A stretch of DNA of 23,610 bases from Spirochaetia bacterium (GCA_025997795.1 BNVB01000035.1:1-23610), one strand, 5' to 3'. Positions 1 through 8,568 are shown, counted from the first letter of the stretch. A program made the numbers and translations. The notes: generated by a model from the sequence alone, not told the origin.

Positions 1-471
1 CATCCTGGCGTACTTGGGCCACCAAACCAAGACAATGATCATCACCGTATTGAACATGGTTTTACCAAAAATCGCCGCCAGCGCCATGACCAATACCAGA
101 CTGGGAAAGCTCATCACAATATCGGCGATACGCATAAGCACCTCATCCACAACCTTGCCCAGGTACCCTGCCAGGGAACCGTAAATGCCCCCAAAAATAC
201 AGGCAAAGATAACCACCAGGAACCCCGCAGGAAGGCTTATGCGGGCGCCGTAAAGCACCCTGCTAAAAATATCCCTGCCGAAGTTATCGGTACCAAAAAG
301 ATGAGCCGCGCTGGGAGGATTGAAGCGCTGGGAAAGATCCTGTTCAAAGGGAGTATAGGGGGCAATCACCGGCGCCAGAACTCCCAGAACCAAAAATACA
401 ATACAGATAAAGGCGCCTATCAGGGCAAGCATATACCGGCGCACCAGGCGGCGGGTTTTCTTTTTATTCAT
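1..471 (-). CDS. Peptide-type ABC transporter permease, DppC-like (partial, runs off the left edge)
   Basis: Inner-membrane permease subunit of a dipeptide/oligopeptide/nickel-class ABC importer. The 157 visible codons begin MNKKKTRRLVRRYMLALIGA: a basic cytoplasmic N-terminus followed by the first membrane segment. After it comes a periplasmic stretch with FGTDNFGRDIFSRVLYGARI, the signature at the start of the permease domain in DppC/OppC proteins, and then further hydrophobic segments. The C-terminal half, including the ATPase-contacting EAA loop, lies outside the window. The ATG at 471 is preceded by AGGAGG at a normal distance, and this Shine-Dalgarno overlaps the stop of the DppB-like gene, so the two are translated as a coupled pair. 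Family assignment is firm; the substrate cannot be read from the sequence. Confidence 0.9.
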   Translation of the reverse strand, partial: MNKKKTRRLVRRYMLALIGAFICIVFLVLGVLAPVIAPYTPFEQDLSQRFNPPSAAHLFGTDNFGRDIFSRVLYGARISLPAGFLVVIFACIFGGIYGSLAGYLGKVVDEVLMRIADIVMSFPSLVLVMALAAIFGKTMFNTVMIIVLVWWPKYARM

Positions 472-480
472 ACTTGCCTC

Positions 481-1503
481 CTAATACCTGATCCGGGGAT
501 CGATAAGTCCGTAAACCAGATCGATGACCAGACTCATAATACAATTGATAAGGGTAATTACCAGGGTACAGCCCATGATAGCGGGGAAATCCAGGGTAGT
601 TGCAGAGTGATAAGCATACCAGCCCAATCCCGGATAATCAAATATGGTTTCTACCAATACCGTTCCCCCCAAAAGGCTTGAGTAACAGAGGCCGAACATG
701 GTTACTGAAGGAATAAGGCCGTTCTTCAAAGCATGACCCATGAGGATCTGACCGCTTTTAAGACCCTTGGCTTTTGCGGTACGAAGATAATCCTGGCTCA
801 TCACATCCAGCATGGAAGACCGCACCGTCCTGGTCATGATCCCCATGGTAGAGGCGGACAAAACCAAAGCTGGCATGAACACATGGGAAAGGGCATCCCA
901 AAAGAGCGGATAATTCCCCATAAGCAGAGATTCTAATAGAAGAAAACCGGTTTTAGGTTGATATCCCAAAAAACGAAGACTAACCCGTCCCGAACCCGGG
1001 GACATCCCCAGCTTGAAGTAGAACAGATAAAGCAGCAGCAGGGCCAGCCAGAAAGCAGGCATGGAAATACCTACCAGAGAAACTGCCCTAAGGCTGTGAT
1101 CCAAAGGACTGTTCCGCTTTACCGCCGAAAACAGACCAAAGAGTATCCCAAAGACCATACTCATCACAGTTGCCAGCGTTGCCATCTCTATAGTAGCGGG
1201 AAAAAACCGCGCCAAATTGGCAGTTACCGGCTGTTTTGTGCGTATAGATACACCCAAATCACCGTGAACCAGGTTTTTGACATATATCCAAAATTGTTCG
1301 ATCAGGGGCTTATCCAGCCCCCATTTCTGCTGATAGGCCGCTATGATTTCCGGGTTATTCAAAGCGCTTTGCCCAAGATTGGCCACCAGAGGATCCCCGG
1401 GAACCATATGGGCAATGGTGAATGTTATTATCACCACTCCCACAATCACGATCAGCATGAGAAGGAACCTTCGGCCTATATAACGCAGCAGTTCGGGGTT
1501 CAC
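481..1503 (-). CDS. Peptide-type ABC transporter permease, DppB-like
   Basis: Inner-membrane permease partner of the DppC-like protein, 340 aa, full family length. It opens with YIGRRFLLMLIVIVGVVIIT, the typical first membrane helix of DppB/OppB, followed by HMVPGDP, a hallmark of the family. The EAA-type cytoplasmic loop is seen around YLRTAKAKGLKSGQILMGHAL, and the C-terminal DPRIRY is also characteristic. The start used is GTG at 1503; there is no convincing Shine-Dalgarno and the gene begins 14 bases after the binding-protein stop, so translational coupling is likely. Substrate could be di/oligopeptides, nickel or another small molecule; no residue seen here decides between them. Confidence 0.92.
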   Translation of the reverse strand: MNPELLRYIGRRFLLMLIVIVGVVIITFTIAHMVPGDPLVANLGQSALNNPEIIAAYQQKWGLDKPLIEQFWIYVKNLVHGDLGVSIRTKQPVTANLARFFPATIEMATLATVMSMVFGILFGLFSAVKRNSPLDHSLRAVSLVGISMPAFWLALLLLYLFYFKLGMSPGSGRVSLRFLGYQPKTGFLLLESLLMGNYPLFWDALSHVFMPALVLSASTMGIMTRTVRSSMLDVMSQDYLRTAKAKGLKSGQILMGHALKNGLIPSVTMFGLCYSSLLGGTVLVETIFDYPGLGWYAYHSATTLDFPAIMGCTLVITLINCIMSLVIDLVYGLIDPRIRY

Positions 1504-1517
1504 AGCTTTTTAGACTG

Positions 1518-2927
1518 TTAAAGAGTATCCAGCACTGCCAGATTTACCATTTGGGATGGCGTATACTCCAGGTTCTGAATCCGTTTGGTAACCGGCAGAG
1601 AACGATAGGGCTGGAGGAACACCAGAGAAGGACCTGCCAACTGGGTATAGAGTTCCTGAATTTGCCGGATTAAGGCAACCCGCTGATCCGGATCGGTCGC
1701 AGCCTTGGCCTGAACGCAGAGCTTTGCCAGGTCCGGGGCCATATTGGCAGCCCAGCTGCTCCTGAGTCCTACCGTTTCTCCCGGGAGGAATGCAAGCTGG
1801 GTAGCAGGATCATTATAGTCCGGGCCCCACATATTAACACAGCTTTGATACTTGGCGTTCCTCATCTTATCCAAATATACACTGACCTCATCGGGTAAAA
1901 TATTCATGGTAACCCCGGCTTCCTTAAGGTCCGCCTGGATTTTTACCGCACAATCCATAAAGGACACCCCCGCCGGGGCCATATCGGGAATGACACCGCA
2001 GTCAAAGGAAAAACCATTGGGAAAACCGGCCTGGGTTAACAGTTCTTTTGCCTTAGCAATATCGCGCTTAATCCTGCTTTCTCCCAAATAACCCACAAAG
2101 CCGTTAGGGATAATGTTATAGGGTGTTTTGGTTCCGTTTCCTGCAATGGCGCAAAGCCCCTCATAGTCCAGGGCATAGTACATGGCTTCACGTACCCTGG
2201 CATCGGCAAATTGCTTGCCCACTGCAGGGGTAACATTCATCATCAGGAAGAAAATATCAAAGGTAGGGAAGGTATTCACCGTTACTTTGGCAGTATCCAG
2301 AGAACTGATATGGGCAGCAGTAAGGTCAAAGGCAAAGTCTATATCTCCCTTTTGGATACTCATAAGCTGCATGGAAGGATCGCTCATCTGCTGGAGGATA
2401 ATGGTATCGATCTTTGCAGGAGTTCCCCAATAGTTGGGGTTCTTTTTAAGGATCAATACTTCGTTAGGAGTATAGGTATCCAGCACAAAGGGACCGCTGC
2501 CTATGGAAGCGCCGTCAAAAAAACGCTGACCATGATCAGTAGCCGGGTCGCCGGTGGCGCCGTTGATCTTGGCAGCATCGCTGTCATAGACCGCAAAGGC
2601 AGCTTCTGCCAAAAGGGCAAAGATGGCAGGGGTAACCTCGTTAAGTGTAACGGTCAGCTCATATTCGCCTGTTGCCTTTATCCCCGCAATAGGCTCTGCC
2701 AGGAAAGAAGGGTTTCCCTTCAAATTGATGAGCCGGTTAAAACAGAATTCCGCATCATAGGCGGTGAGGGTCTTCCCGGTAGTTGCCTTTACATTCTTTC
2801 GCAGGGTAAAGACATAACTTAAACCATCACTACTGATGGTCCATGACTCAGCCAAATTAGGCTGAATGCCGCTGGCGCTTTTGGGATCAAATTTGACAAA
2901 GGTATCGTATAACACCGGCAGGATCAT
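1518..2927 (-). CDS. ABC transporter substrate-binding protein, family 5 (SBP_bac_5), N-terminally truncated
   Basis: Extracytoplasmic binding protein of the DppA/OppA class, feeding the DppBC-like permeases downstream. Family 5 features include ILPVLYDTFVKFD near the start, LAESWTISSDGLSYVFTLRK, and FDGASIGSGPF. The first in-frame ATG is at 2927, but homologous-looking mature sequence continues upstream to about 3060: a low-complexity GGGEKSSGGG linker and then KQVVIGINADYTTFDPALTY, the usual first strand of such a protein. The frame stays open to 3092, where it lies inside the end of ddl. No ATG, GTG or TTG occurs in that extension and no signal peptide or lipobox is encoded in any frame. 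The gene therefore lacks its export signal and natural start, so as written it is probably non-functional. Family call is secure; functionality is doubtful. Confidence 0.85.
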   Translation of the reverse strand: MILPVLYDTFVKFDPKSASGIQPNLAESWTISSDGLSYVFTLRKNVKATTGKTLTAYDAEFCFNRLINLKGNPSFLAEPIAGIKATGEYELTVTLNEVTPAIFALLAEAAFAVYDSDAAKINGATGDPATDHGQRFFDGASIGSGPFVLDTYTPNEVLILKKNPNYWGTPAKIDTIILQQMSDPSMQLMSIQKGDIDFAFDLTAAHISSLDTAKVTVNTFPTFDIFFLMMNVTPAVGKQFADARVREAMYYALDYEGLCAIAGNGTKTPYNIIPNGFVGYLGESRIKRDIAKAKELLTQAGFPNGFSFDCGVIPDMAPAGVSFMDCAVKIQADLKEAGVTMNILPDEVSVYLDKMRNAKYQSCVNMWGPDYNDPATQLAFLPGETVGLRSSWAANMAPDLAKLCVQAKAATDPDQRVALIRQIQELYTQLAGPSLVFLQPYRSLPVTKRIQNLEYTPSQMVNLAVLDTL

Positions 2928-3058
2928 ATGAGCCGATTTTTCATAGGTCAGGGCCGGATCAAAGGTAGTATAATCAGCATTAATGCCGATAACGACCTGC
3001 TTTCCGGAAGCAGAAGCCCCTCCGCCTGAACTTTTTTCTCCCCCGCCGGCACTTTTTT

Positions 3059-4159
3059 TCAGCTGTAACTGGTTTTCAGTTTTTTTTCTTTTTCAAAACG
3101 CCGTATGGCCAGCTCTATAAGGTTTGTGATAAGTTCCGTATACCGGATGCCGGTGGCTTCCCACAGTTTTGGATACATGCTGATCTTGGTAAAACCCGGC
3201 ATGGTGTTAATTTCGTTAACCAGTACGGCGCCGTCTTCTTTAAGGAAAAAATCCACACGGGATAAGCCCTGGCATTCCAGAACCTGAAAAGTCCGGACAG
3301 CCAGGTTCTGGATTTCCTTTACCTTTGCCTCCGGAAGTTTTGCTGGAATTTCCAGCGTTGCGCCGTCTGCGTCAAGGTACTTGGCCTCGTAGGAATAAAA
3401 ATCCCTGGCGGCTTTTACTTCGCCGGGCAGGGATGCCCGGACTTCTTCGTTCCCCAGTACGGCGCATTCAATTTCCCTGCCGGGGATATTTTCTTCCAGG
3501 ATCACCTTGGTATCGTAGGTAAAGGCTTCGTTCAAGGCGGCGTGGTATTCGTCTTCGCTGCGGACTTTGCTTACCCCTACGCTGGAACCCATGTTAACGG
3601 GTTTTACAAAAATAGGGTTTCCCAGTTTTTGGGTAAGATCCATAAAAGAAGGAACGGCTTCCCAATCGCGAAGCACAAGAAACTTGCCGATGGGTATGCC
3701 GCCATCCCTAAGAAGCCGCTTCATCACATCTTTGTCCATGCCCACGGCGGAACCAAGCACACTGGGGCCCACAAAGGGAATGTCCGCCAGTTTAAGGAGG
3801 CCCTGAACGGTGCCGTCTTCGCCAAAGGGCCCATGGAGTATAGGAAAGATCACATCAAGCTGGACGGCGGCATTACCGGAAACGGAAAGGCGGCCGGAAC
3901 TTTCTGCAGGAAGTACCGCTTCGCCTGTTTTGCCGGTATTTAAACATATTTTTGCCGGATCATCGGCATGGCTGATAACTCCGCTTGCCTGGGTATGGGC
4001 GCCATAGATCCACCTGCCGCTTTTATCAATGCCAATGAGTATGGGGTTGAATTTTTCCCGGTCAATGGCTTCGTAAATGTTTTTTGCCGATTGGAGGGAT
4101 ACTTCGTGTTCTGCCGATTTTCCGCCGCACAGTATTCCTACATTGAGTTTTTTTGACAT
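3059..4159 (-). CDS. ddl: D-alanine--D-alanine ligase
   Basis: Cytoplasmic ATP-grasp enzyme that joins two D-alanines for the peptidoglycan precursor; 366 aa, normal for the family. The N-terminus has VGILCGGKSAEHEVSLQSA, the classic Ddl substrate-binding start, then FPILHGPFGEDGTVQGLL, the ATP-grasp strand FVKPVNMGSSVGVSKV, and the metal and product-binding end LVNEINTMPGFTKISMYPKL. The start chosen is ATG at 4159 because GAGGTG stands 5 bases before it; a GTG two codons upstream is less likely. It begins 2 bases after the PHP-domain gene, so they are co-transcribed. Its stop codon at 3059-3061 sits exactly where the truncated binding-protein sequence begins. The ligase itself appears intact to its C-terminus. 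Confidence 0.96.
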   Translation of the reverse strand: MSKKLNVGILCGGKSAEHEVSLQSAKNIYEAIDREKFNPILIGIDKSGRWIYGAHTQASGVISHADDPAKICLNTGKTGEAVLPAESSGRLSVSGNAAVQLDVIFPILHGPFGEDGTVQGLLKLADIPFVGPSVLGSAVGMDKDVMKRLLRDGGIPIGKFLVLRDWEAVPSFMDLTQKLGNPIFVKPVNMGSSVGVSKVRSEDEYHAALNEAFTYDTKVILEENIPGREIECAVLGNEEVRASLPGEVKAARDFYSYEAKYLDADGATLEIPAKLPEAKVKEIQNLAVRTFQVLECQGLSRVDFFLKEDGAVLVNEINTMPGFTKISMYPKLWEATGIRYTELITNLIELAIRRFEKEKKLKTSYS

Positions 4160-4161
4160 AA

Positions 4162-4980
4162 TCACCTCAATTGTTCCGTCACTTCTTTAAAAGTCATCCG
4201 CCGGGGACCGGGGGTTTTGTCTTTTTTGTCCCGTATTTCCGTTTTAAGGGAAATGGGCATATCGCCGGAACCATGGTATTCACAGCGGCCCGCAGGAATA
4301 TGCAGGGCTGTCTTTTCTCTGTTTAGTATACGGGAAACATACTCACTTATGGAAGAGAGTTTTGTTTCAAGTTCAACCCCATAGGGCAGCCCCGTTTCTT
4401 CCAGTTCACACACATCGTGAATGTCCGATCCGGCCACTGCGGGTAAATCCAGAATACGGGCATACTCATGGGCCTGGGCATCGTAGAGGGCTTGGTGGTT
4501 TCCCGCATTGGCGGTCTCTACGGCATCAACAAAATACGGAGCCAGATGAACCGCGTCAATATAGTGGTGCTGCCGGAATGGATGGGCATGGACAATACAG
4601 CCGCCATAACGGCGGACTTCCCGGAACTGATCTTCCCTGGTCCAGCGGACCATTTCCGGATGCTCCAGAAGCCAGGCCTTGTCCAGGCCGTAGACTAGGT
4701 AATCGTCACCGTCAAAGGTTTCTTCCCAGCCAAAAAATACATCCAGACCAAGTTTTTCTCCCTCGTTCCGGGCATCTTCGTAACCGGAACAAAAACCCTT
4801 GACCCATTCGGGCCAGGGCAGACGGCGGTCCAGCGAAGTGTTGCTGTTAAAAAAGTGATCGGTTACGATGATCCCCGTAAAACCCCGGTCCAGATAGGGC
4901 CGGATATACTCCGCTCCCCGGGAAACAGCACAGCCGCTGGCCTGGCAGGTATGAAGGTGAGTCTCGTACAAAAAAGCCAT
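4162..4980 (-). CDS. PHP-domain metal-dependent phosphoesterase
   Basis: Predicted cytoplasmic hydrolase of the polymerase-and-histidinol-phosphatase fold, 272 aa. Metal-ligand motifs in order: ETHLHT near residue 8, IVTDHFF near residue 40, GWEE near the middle, HAHPFR, and AGSDIHD toward the C-terminus. These match stand-alone PHP proteins acting on small phosphorylated compounds; the substrate is unknown. A longer frame begins at 5043 but would run into the preceding gene, and ATG 4980 has AAGGA in good position and puts HLHT at its usual place near the N-terminus. The gene lies between an ATC-hydrolase-family gene and ddl with very short gaps. The C-terminal 40 residues are rich in Lys, Arg and Pro and look like a tail outside the PHP fold. 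Confidence 0.88.
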   Translation of the reverse strand: MAFLYETHLHTCQASGCAVSRGAEYIRPYLDRGFTGIIVTDHFFNSNTSLDRRLPWPEWVKGFCSGYEDARNEGEKLGLDVFFGWEETFDGDDYLVYGLDKAWLLEHPEMVRWTREDQFREVRRYGGCIVHAHPFRQHHYIDAVHLAPYFVDAVETANAGNHQALYDAQAHEYARILDLPAVAGSDIHDVCELEETGLPYGVELETKLSSISEYVSRILNREKTALHIPAGRCEYHGSGDMPISLKTEIRDKKDKTPGPRRMTFKEVTEQLR

Positions 4981-4993
4981 AGATGTCCTTGGT

Positions 4994-5518
4994 TTATTGT
5001 TTTCGCTTAAACCGGATCTGACAGATCCCGTCTCCTTTGGCAATGGTCTTCTTTAATTCCAGTTCACACCCAAAACTTTCTGCAATACCCCGGTCCCCTT
5101 CCATGGCCCAATCGCAGAGTTTGTCTATTTCTTCATCGGAACAGCCCTGCTTCTGCCATGCGGAAACGAGCGGACAATAGTGAAAATCCACATCAAAGGC
5201 AGCATCGGTAATGCCAAGAAATTTCATTTCAAAAATAGCCTGGCCCATGGGCGGGAAAAGTTTTTTCTTGAGGAGCCTACAGCTGCCCCCTTCCTGCTGC
5301 TTTGTCTGTCCGGCGGCGCTTTCAAGGCCGGTTAGGGCCCGTTTGCCATGGTAGATTCCACAGCGGCGTATGGCGGCGGGAACAAAGGTTTCCGGCTTGT
5401 ATCCTTTTTTGCGGGCTTCATCGCAAAGCAGGTACATCCACAGCGCCCGGTGTTCAAAGAGGCTCCGGAGCTTCCGTACAAAAAAGCCTTTCTTTTTTGC
5501 TTCGTTTTTTATTCCCAT
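4994..5518 (-). CDS. L-2-amino-thiazoline-4-carboxylate hydrolase family protein
   Basis: A 174-aa protein resembling the ATC-hydrolase family (named for a Pseudomonas enzyme that opens a thiazoline ring on the way to L-cysteine). The recognisable part is the C-terminal half: DVDFHYCPLVSAW, then LCDWAMEGDRGIAESFG, and a final strand of the type KGDGICQIRF. Cysteines in YCPLV and KLCDW are at the positions where this family carries conserved ones. Most members in anaerobes have no tested function, so the name is a family label only. ATG 5518 is preceded by GGGAG at normal spacing; a longer frame to 5698 would overlap the DUF4349 gene and encode an unrelated hydrophobic leader, so it was rejected. 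Confidence 0.75.
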   Translation of the reverse strand: MGIKNEAKKKGFFVRKLRSLFEHRALWMYLLCDEARKKGYKPETFVPAAIRRCGIYHGKRALTGLESAAGQTKQQEGGSCRLLKKKLFPPMGQAIFEMKFLGITDAAFDVDFHYCPLVSAWQKQGCSDEEIDKLCDWAMEGDRGIAESFGCELELKKTIAKGDGICQIRFKRKQ

Positions 5519-5528
5519 GATCGCTCCC

Positions 5529-6467
5529 TTAGTCTTTTTTTCTGCCCATAACCAGGCGGGCCGCTTTTTTAAGCAGCCCCACTTTGCCAAAGAGCAGCCA
5601 GAAAAAGAAGAAACAAAAAAAGATAATTGGTATTCCAAAGATGACAATACCCAGCACAACCACCAGCATACCAGAGGCAAAACCGCCAAAAGAACCAAAG
5701 AGATTCCCGATGCGATCCCCCAGGGTATAATTAGACGAATAGCTGGTACTGTAAATATTCAACTCAATGGCGGCATAATCCACGAGGCTTGACAGTTGGG
5801 TAAGCTGGGTACCCAGCCAGTCAATTTCGTTTTGCAGTTCGGCAATGCGGGTTTCCACCTTCATAATGTCGTCAATATTTTGGGTACGGCTTAAGTATCC
5901 CTGGAATGTGGCAAGCAGGGTCTTTTTGGTGTTAAGCCGCCCTTCCATGTCATAATACTTAAGGGTTACATCCTCGGCGGTTTCGCTCCGGGACCGTACT
6001 TTGCCCAGCGTGCCGGTTTCTGCAAGGAGCGATTCGTAAAAAAGCTGCGGTACCCGGATAGTATACCGGGCGTAGTTTTCGTCAGAACGGGTCTGCTCCG
6101 AATATGCGTTGTATTTTTTTAAAAGCGCCTCAACGTGTAAATTGACTCCGCTTAGTCTGCCTTCGCCGTCTACCAGAGACTTGTCCGCTTCTACAGAAAC
6201 TTCCGCCCGCTTTACCAGTTTGCGGGTTTGGGTTACAGCGCTTGCCGGGGCATCCAACTGGCGGGCTCCCCCCGTTTCAGCTGCTGCAGCATTCTCGGAT
6301 TTAAAGCCGTCACCAGCGTAGCTGACGGAATCATCGTAAGAGCCGGACATACTTTCGCTTGACTGGGCCTCGGAAGAGCTTTTGGCGGCACATCCTGCCA
6401 GCAGCAAGAGGAGTGTCAGACAAAAAGAGACAAGCTTACCAATTTTTTTGCAAAAAGAACTTTGCAT
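5529..6467 (-). CDS. DUF4349-type lipoprotein with C-terminal membrane helix
   Basis: Predicted cell-envelope lipoprotein of 312 aa. The signal peptide is followed by lipobox LLAGC with Cys26, then a Ser/Ala/Glu-rich linker. Residues about 80-245 form the DUF4349-like domain, with the family pattern of two strand regions (LVKRAEVSVEAD and YTIRVPQLFYESLL) flanking a coiled coil centred on IMKVETRIAELQNEIDWL. A very hydrophobic helix at about 268-298 and a basic end (RLVMGRKKD) place the C-terminus in the cytoplasm if the helix spans the inner membrane. AGGAG precedes ATG 6467. It starts 9 bases after the Lys/Pro/Ala-rich gene and stops 10 bases before the next start, so it is inside the operon. 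The role of DUF4349 proteins is unknown. Confidence 0.85.
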   Translation of the reverse strand: MQSSFCKKIGKLVSFCLTLLLLLAGCAAKSSSEAQSSESMSGSYDDSVSYAGDGFKSENAAAAETGGARQLDAPASAVTQTRKLVKRAEVSVEADKSLVDGEGRLSGVNLHVEALLKKYNAYSEQTRSDENYARYTIRVPQLFYESLLAETGTLGKVRSRSETAEDVTLKYYDMEGRLNTKKTLLATFQGYLSRTQNIDDIMKVETRIAELQNEIDWLGTQLTQLSSLVDYAAIELNIYSTSYSSNYTLGDRIGNLFGSFGGFASGMLVVVLGIVIFGIPIIFFCFFFFWLLFGKVGLLKKAARLVMGRKKD

Positions 6468-6476
6468 CGTACGCTC

Positions 6477-8531
6477 CTATAAAGTCCGGTAACATTCATC
6501 AATTACCGGGTGCAGAGAAGGAAGATCAAAACCCATGGTTAAAAGGTTTTTGCGGTCGGCGCTGTCTTCCCAGTCCATGTAGGGATCCGAATAGTGATCC
6601 CGAAGGAAATTGTACACCAGATCTTCCGCTTCTTCGGGGAGGTTAAAGAACAGCCCCTTGCCGGTTCCCAGGGTTTTGCGGATAGCGTTCCGGGCCTTGG
6701 CCAAAAAACGATCCTCGTATACATCGTAGGAACGGCCCGAAAGTTCCTTAAGTCTGTCCGACACGGAACCCTTGGCTTTACCCAGCGTTTTATTGTTAAA
6801 CACCCGCTGTTTGGGCCGGGCCGGCGGCGGAGAAGCGGAAACAAACGGTGCGGGCCGGTAACCTTTTTGAACAGGCGGCGCCGATGCCAGCGGTTTGGGT
6901 ACAGCGGGTTTAGGCGCAGGCTTGGGAGCAGTCACGGGCTTGGGCGGCATGACAGCGGGTTTAGGCGCAGCAACAGCCGGCCTTGGCGGCGCAATCGGCG
7001 CAGCAGCGGGTCTTATTAGTGCGGCTGGTTTGGGCGCAGCGGCAGCCGGCTTTGGCGGCGCTGCCGGTACAGCAACCGGCCTTGGCGGCGGAAAGGCCTT
7101 TGTTACAATGGTCGTTTTTGTTTCCTGGGCTGGTTTAAGTTTATAGGGAACCTTAACCGGTTTTGTTGTTTGCACCGCTTTGACTGGCTCTGCCGTTTTA
7201 AGCTGTTGTGATGACCGGGCAACAACTGCTGTCGGCCGTGTTTTGGGTACCTGTCTTTTTGGAGCAATTTTAGGCGCTGTCTTTGGCAGAGGTTTGGGAG
7301 CGATCCTGGGCAGGTTTTGCCTGGCAGCAGGTCTGGGTTTGGCGGGCTTGGCCGGAGTTTTCTGTTTCTGCGTTTTCTTCGCGGCAGAAGGAATTTTTGC
7401 AGATGCGGCTTTTGGCTGCCGGGATTTGGTTTCCTGCCTGGCTTTTGTTTCAATCTGCCTGGGCGCAGATTTTGCTGCACGCTCTTTTGATTCAGACTTT
7501 GCCGTTATTTGTTTTGGCGTTTTAGAAGCCGGAGCAGACAGGGCTTTGGGCTGGTTTGCCAGGGCATGTTTAATGGCGTTCCAACTCCGCTGGAGGTAGA
7601 GGTCTCCCTGGATAGAATAGTAATATCCGGTAACCAGGACACTCATGATAGAAGCAAGAATTTCATCGTCCCGGTGTTTTGCCTCTTGCCCGCGGCGTAT
7701 GGCCATATACACATCGTAATTTTTCTTTCCGTACTTGCGGGAATAGAGAAAGAGGATCCTTTCAAAGGCAGGATCGTTCACCATAGCCCAGTACTTGATG
7801 CAGTAAGCCAGTATCTGATCTTCAACACGGGAAAAATCCGGTATTTCAATCCGGGCAAGATCGGCGGGAGAAAAGACAACCGCAGACAGATCGATAAACG
7901 GCCCATGACCGTACTTTTTTTGGTAGCGGTAGCTGTCCCAATCGGCCTTGACCAGGCGCTGCATTTCCGCATCTTCCATTTTGCGCTGGGCTTCAATACG
8001 GCGGCGGCGCTCTTCTTCCACAACCGAAAGGGTATCGGTCAGGTAGGCCCGGACCAGTTCGGTGGCTTTGCCGATGGATTTTACTTTAAGGTCCAGGGCG
8101 CTGGCATAGCGGAAAAAACGTTCCATTCCCGCTACCGCTTCGTAACGTTCCGGCGAAAGAAATTTTAGAATATCCTCTGCGGTTTTGATGGTGGAATAAA
8201 CATCCTTTTCGTTAAAGGATTCCGCCAGGCCCGCAATGATCAAAAGGATCTGCTTGACCCGTTCCAGGGAACGGGCCCCCAGCATACGGTAGCCCTTGGC
8301 CAAAAGACCCCGAAAAGCCGGGTCATGGCTGCGGTAGGAACGGAGCAGCCATGTCCGGAAATCGTCATCGGGATAGCGGACCTTAAGCCGGTTTTGATAA
8401 AGGACCATGGCATCCCGGGACTGGCCGGTTGAGCGGAGGTAGTAGTATCGTTCTATATCAGGATCGTGATCAGGCAGCAGATTGGGATATTCCAAACGAA
8501 GCAGTTCATCCTGAATCTCGCTAATGTCCAT
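6477..8531 (-). CDS. Lys/Pro/Ala-rich linker protein of unknown function (684 aa)
   Basis: I do not recognise this protein. It has no signal peptide or membrane segment, so it is probably cytoplasmic. Three parts are visible: a helical N-terminal region (about 1-325) with a basic, charged coiled-coil stretch at VEEERRRRIEAQRKMEDAEM; a roughly 245-residue low-complexity linker made first of Lys/Gln/Ala-rich sequence and then of repeated APKPA/PPRPAV units; and a compact C-terminal domain of about 113 residues ending in LHPVIDECYRTL. The linker resembles TonB or histone-like tails and could bridge two folded modules or contact nucleic acid or membranes; that is inference. It is the first gene of the minus-strand cluster. 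ATG 8531 has no Shine-Dalgarno, and a promoter -10 lies 6-8 bases upstream. Confidence 0.8.
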   Translation of the reverse strand: MDISEIQDELLRLEYPNLLPDHDPDIERYYYLRSTGQSRDAMVLYQNRLKVRYPDDDFRTWLLRSYRSHDPAFRGLLAKGYRMLGARSLERVKQILLIIAGLAESFNEKDVYSTIKTAEDILKFLSPERYEAVAGMERFFRYASALDLKVKSIGKATELVRAYLTDTLSVVEEERRRRIEAQRKMEDAEMQRLVKADWDSYRYQKKYGHGPFIDLSAVVFSPADLARIEIPDFSRVEDQILAYCIKYWAMVNDPAFERILFLYSRKYGKKNYDVYMAIRRGQEAKHRDDEILASIMSVLVTGYYYSIQGDLYLQRSWNAIKHALANQPKALSAPASKTPKQITAKSESKERAAKSAPRQIETKARQETKSRQPKAASAKIPSAAKKTQKQKTPAKPAKPRPAARQNLPRIAPKPLPKTAPKIAPKRQVPKTRPTAVVARSSQQLKTAEPVKAVQTTKPVKVPYKLKPAQETKTTIVTKAFPPPRPVAVPAAPPKPAAAAPKPAALIRPAAAPIAPPRPAVAAPKPAVMPPKPVTAPKPAPKPAVPKPLASAPPVQKGYRPAPFVSASPPPARPKQRVFNNKTLGKAKGSVSDRLKELSGRSYDVYEDRFLAKARNAIRKTLGTGKGLFFNLPEEAEDLVYNFLRDHYSDPYMDWEDSADRKNLLTMGFDLPSLHPVIDECYRTL

Positions 8532-8539
8532 TATATCAT

Positions 8540-8568
8540 AGTATAGATTGAAAAAGAATGAGTGTCTA
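8540..8568 (-). promoter_or_regulatory. Promoter of the Lys/Pro/Ala-rich gene, predicted leaderless
   Basis: On the minus strand TAGACA (8568-8563), 17 bases, TATACT (8545-8540), then 8 bases to ATG 8531. An overlapping TACTAT lies 6 bases from the ATG. Transcription should begin at or within a base or two of the start codon. It overlaps the oppositely directed promoter at 8548-8577. Confidence 0.55.

Noticed and set aside
5519..5698. N-terminal extension of the ATC-hydrolase-family protein with hydrophobic residues
   Set aside because: It overlaps the DUF4349 gene; the hydrophobic look comes from reading the membrane-helix codons in another frame. ATG 5518 has a good Shine-Dalgarno.
6895..7599. 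Gly/Ala-rich plus-strand frames resembling collagen or PE_PGRS proteins
   Set aside because: They are the complement of the Pro/Ala/Lys-rich linker codons in the minus-strand gene.
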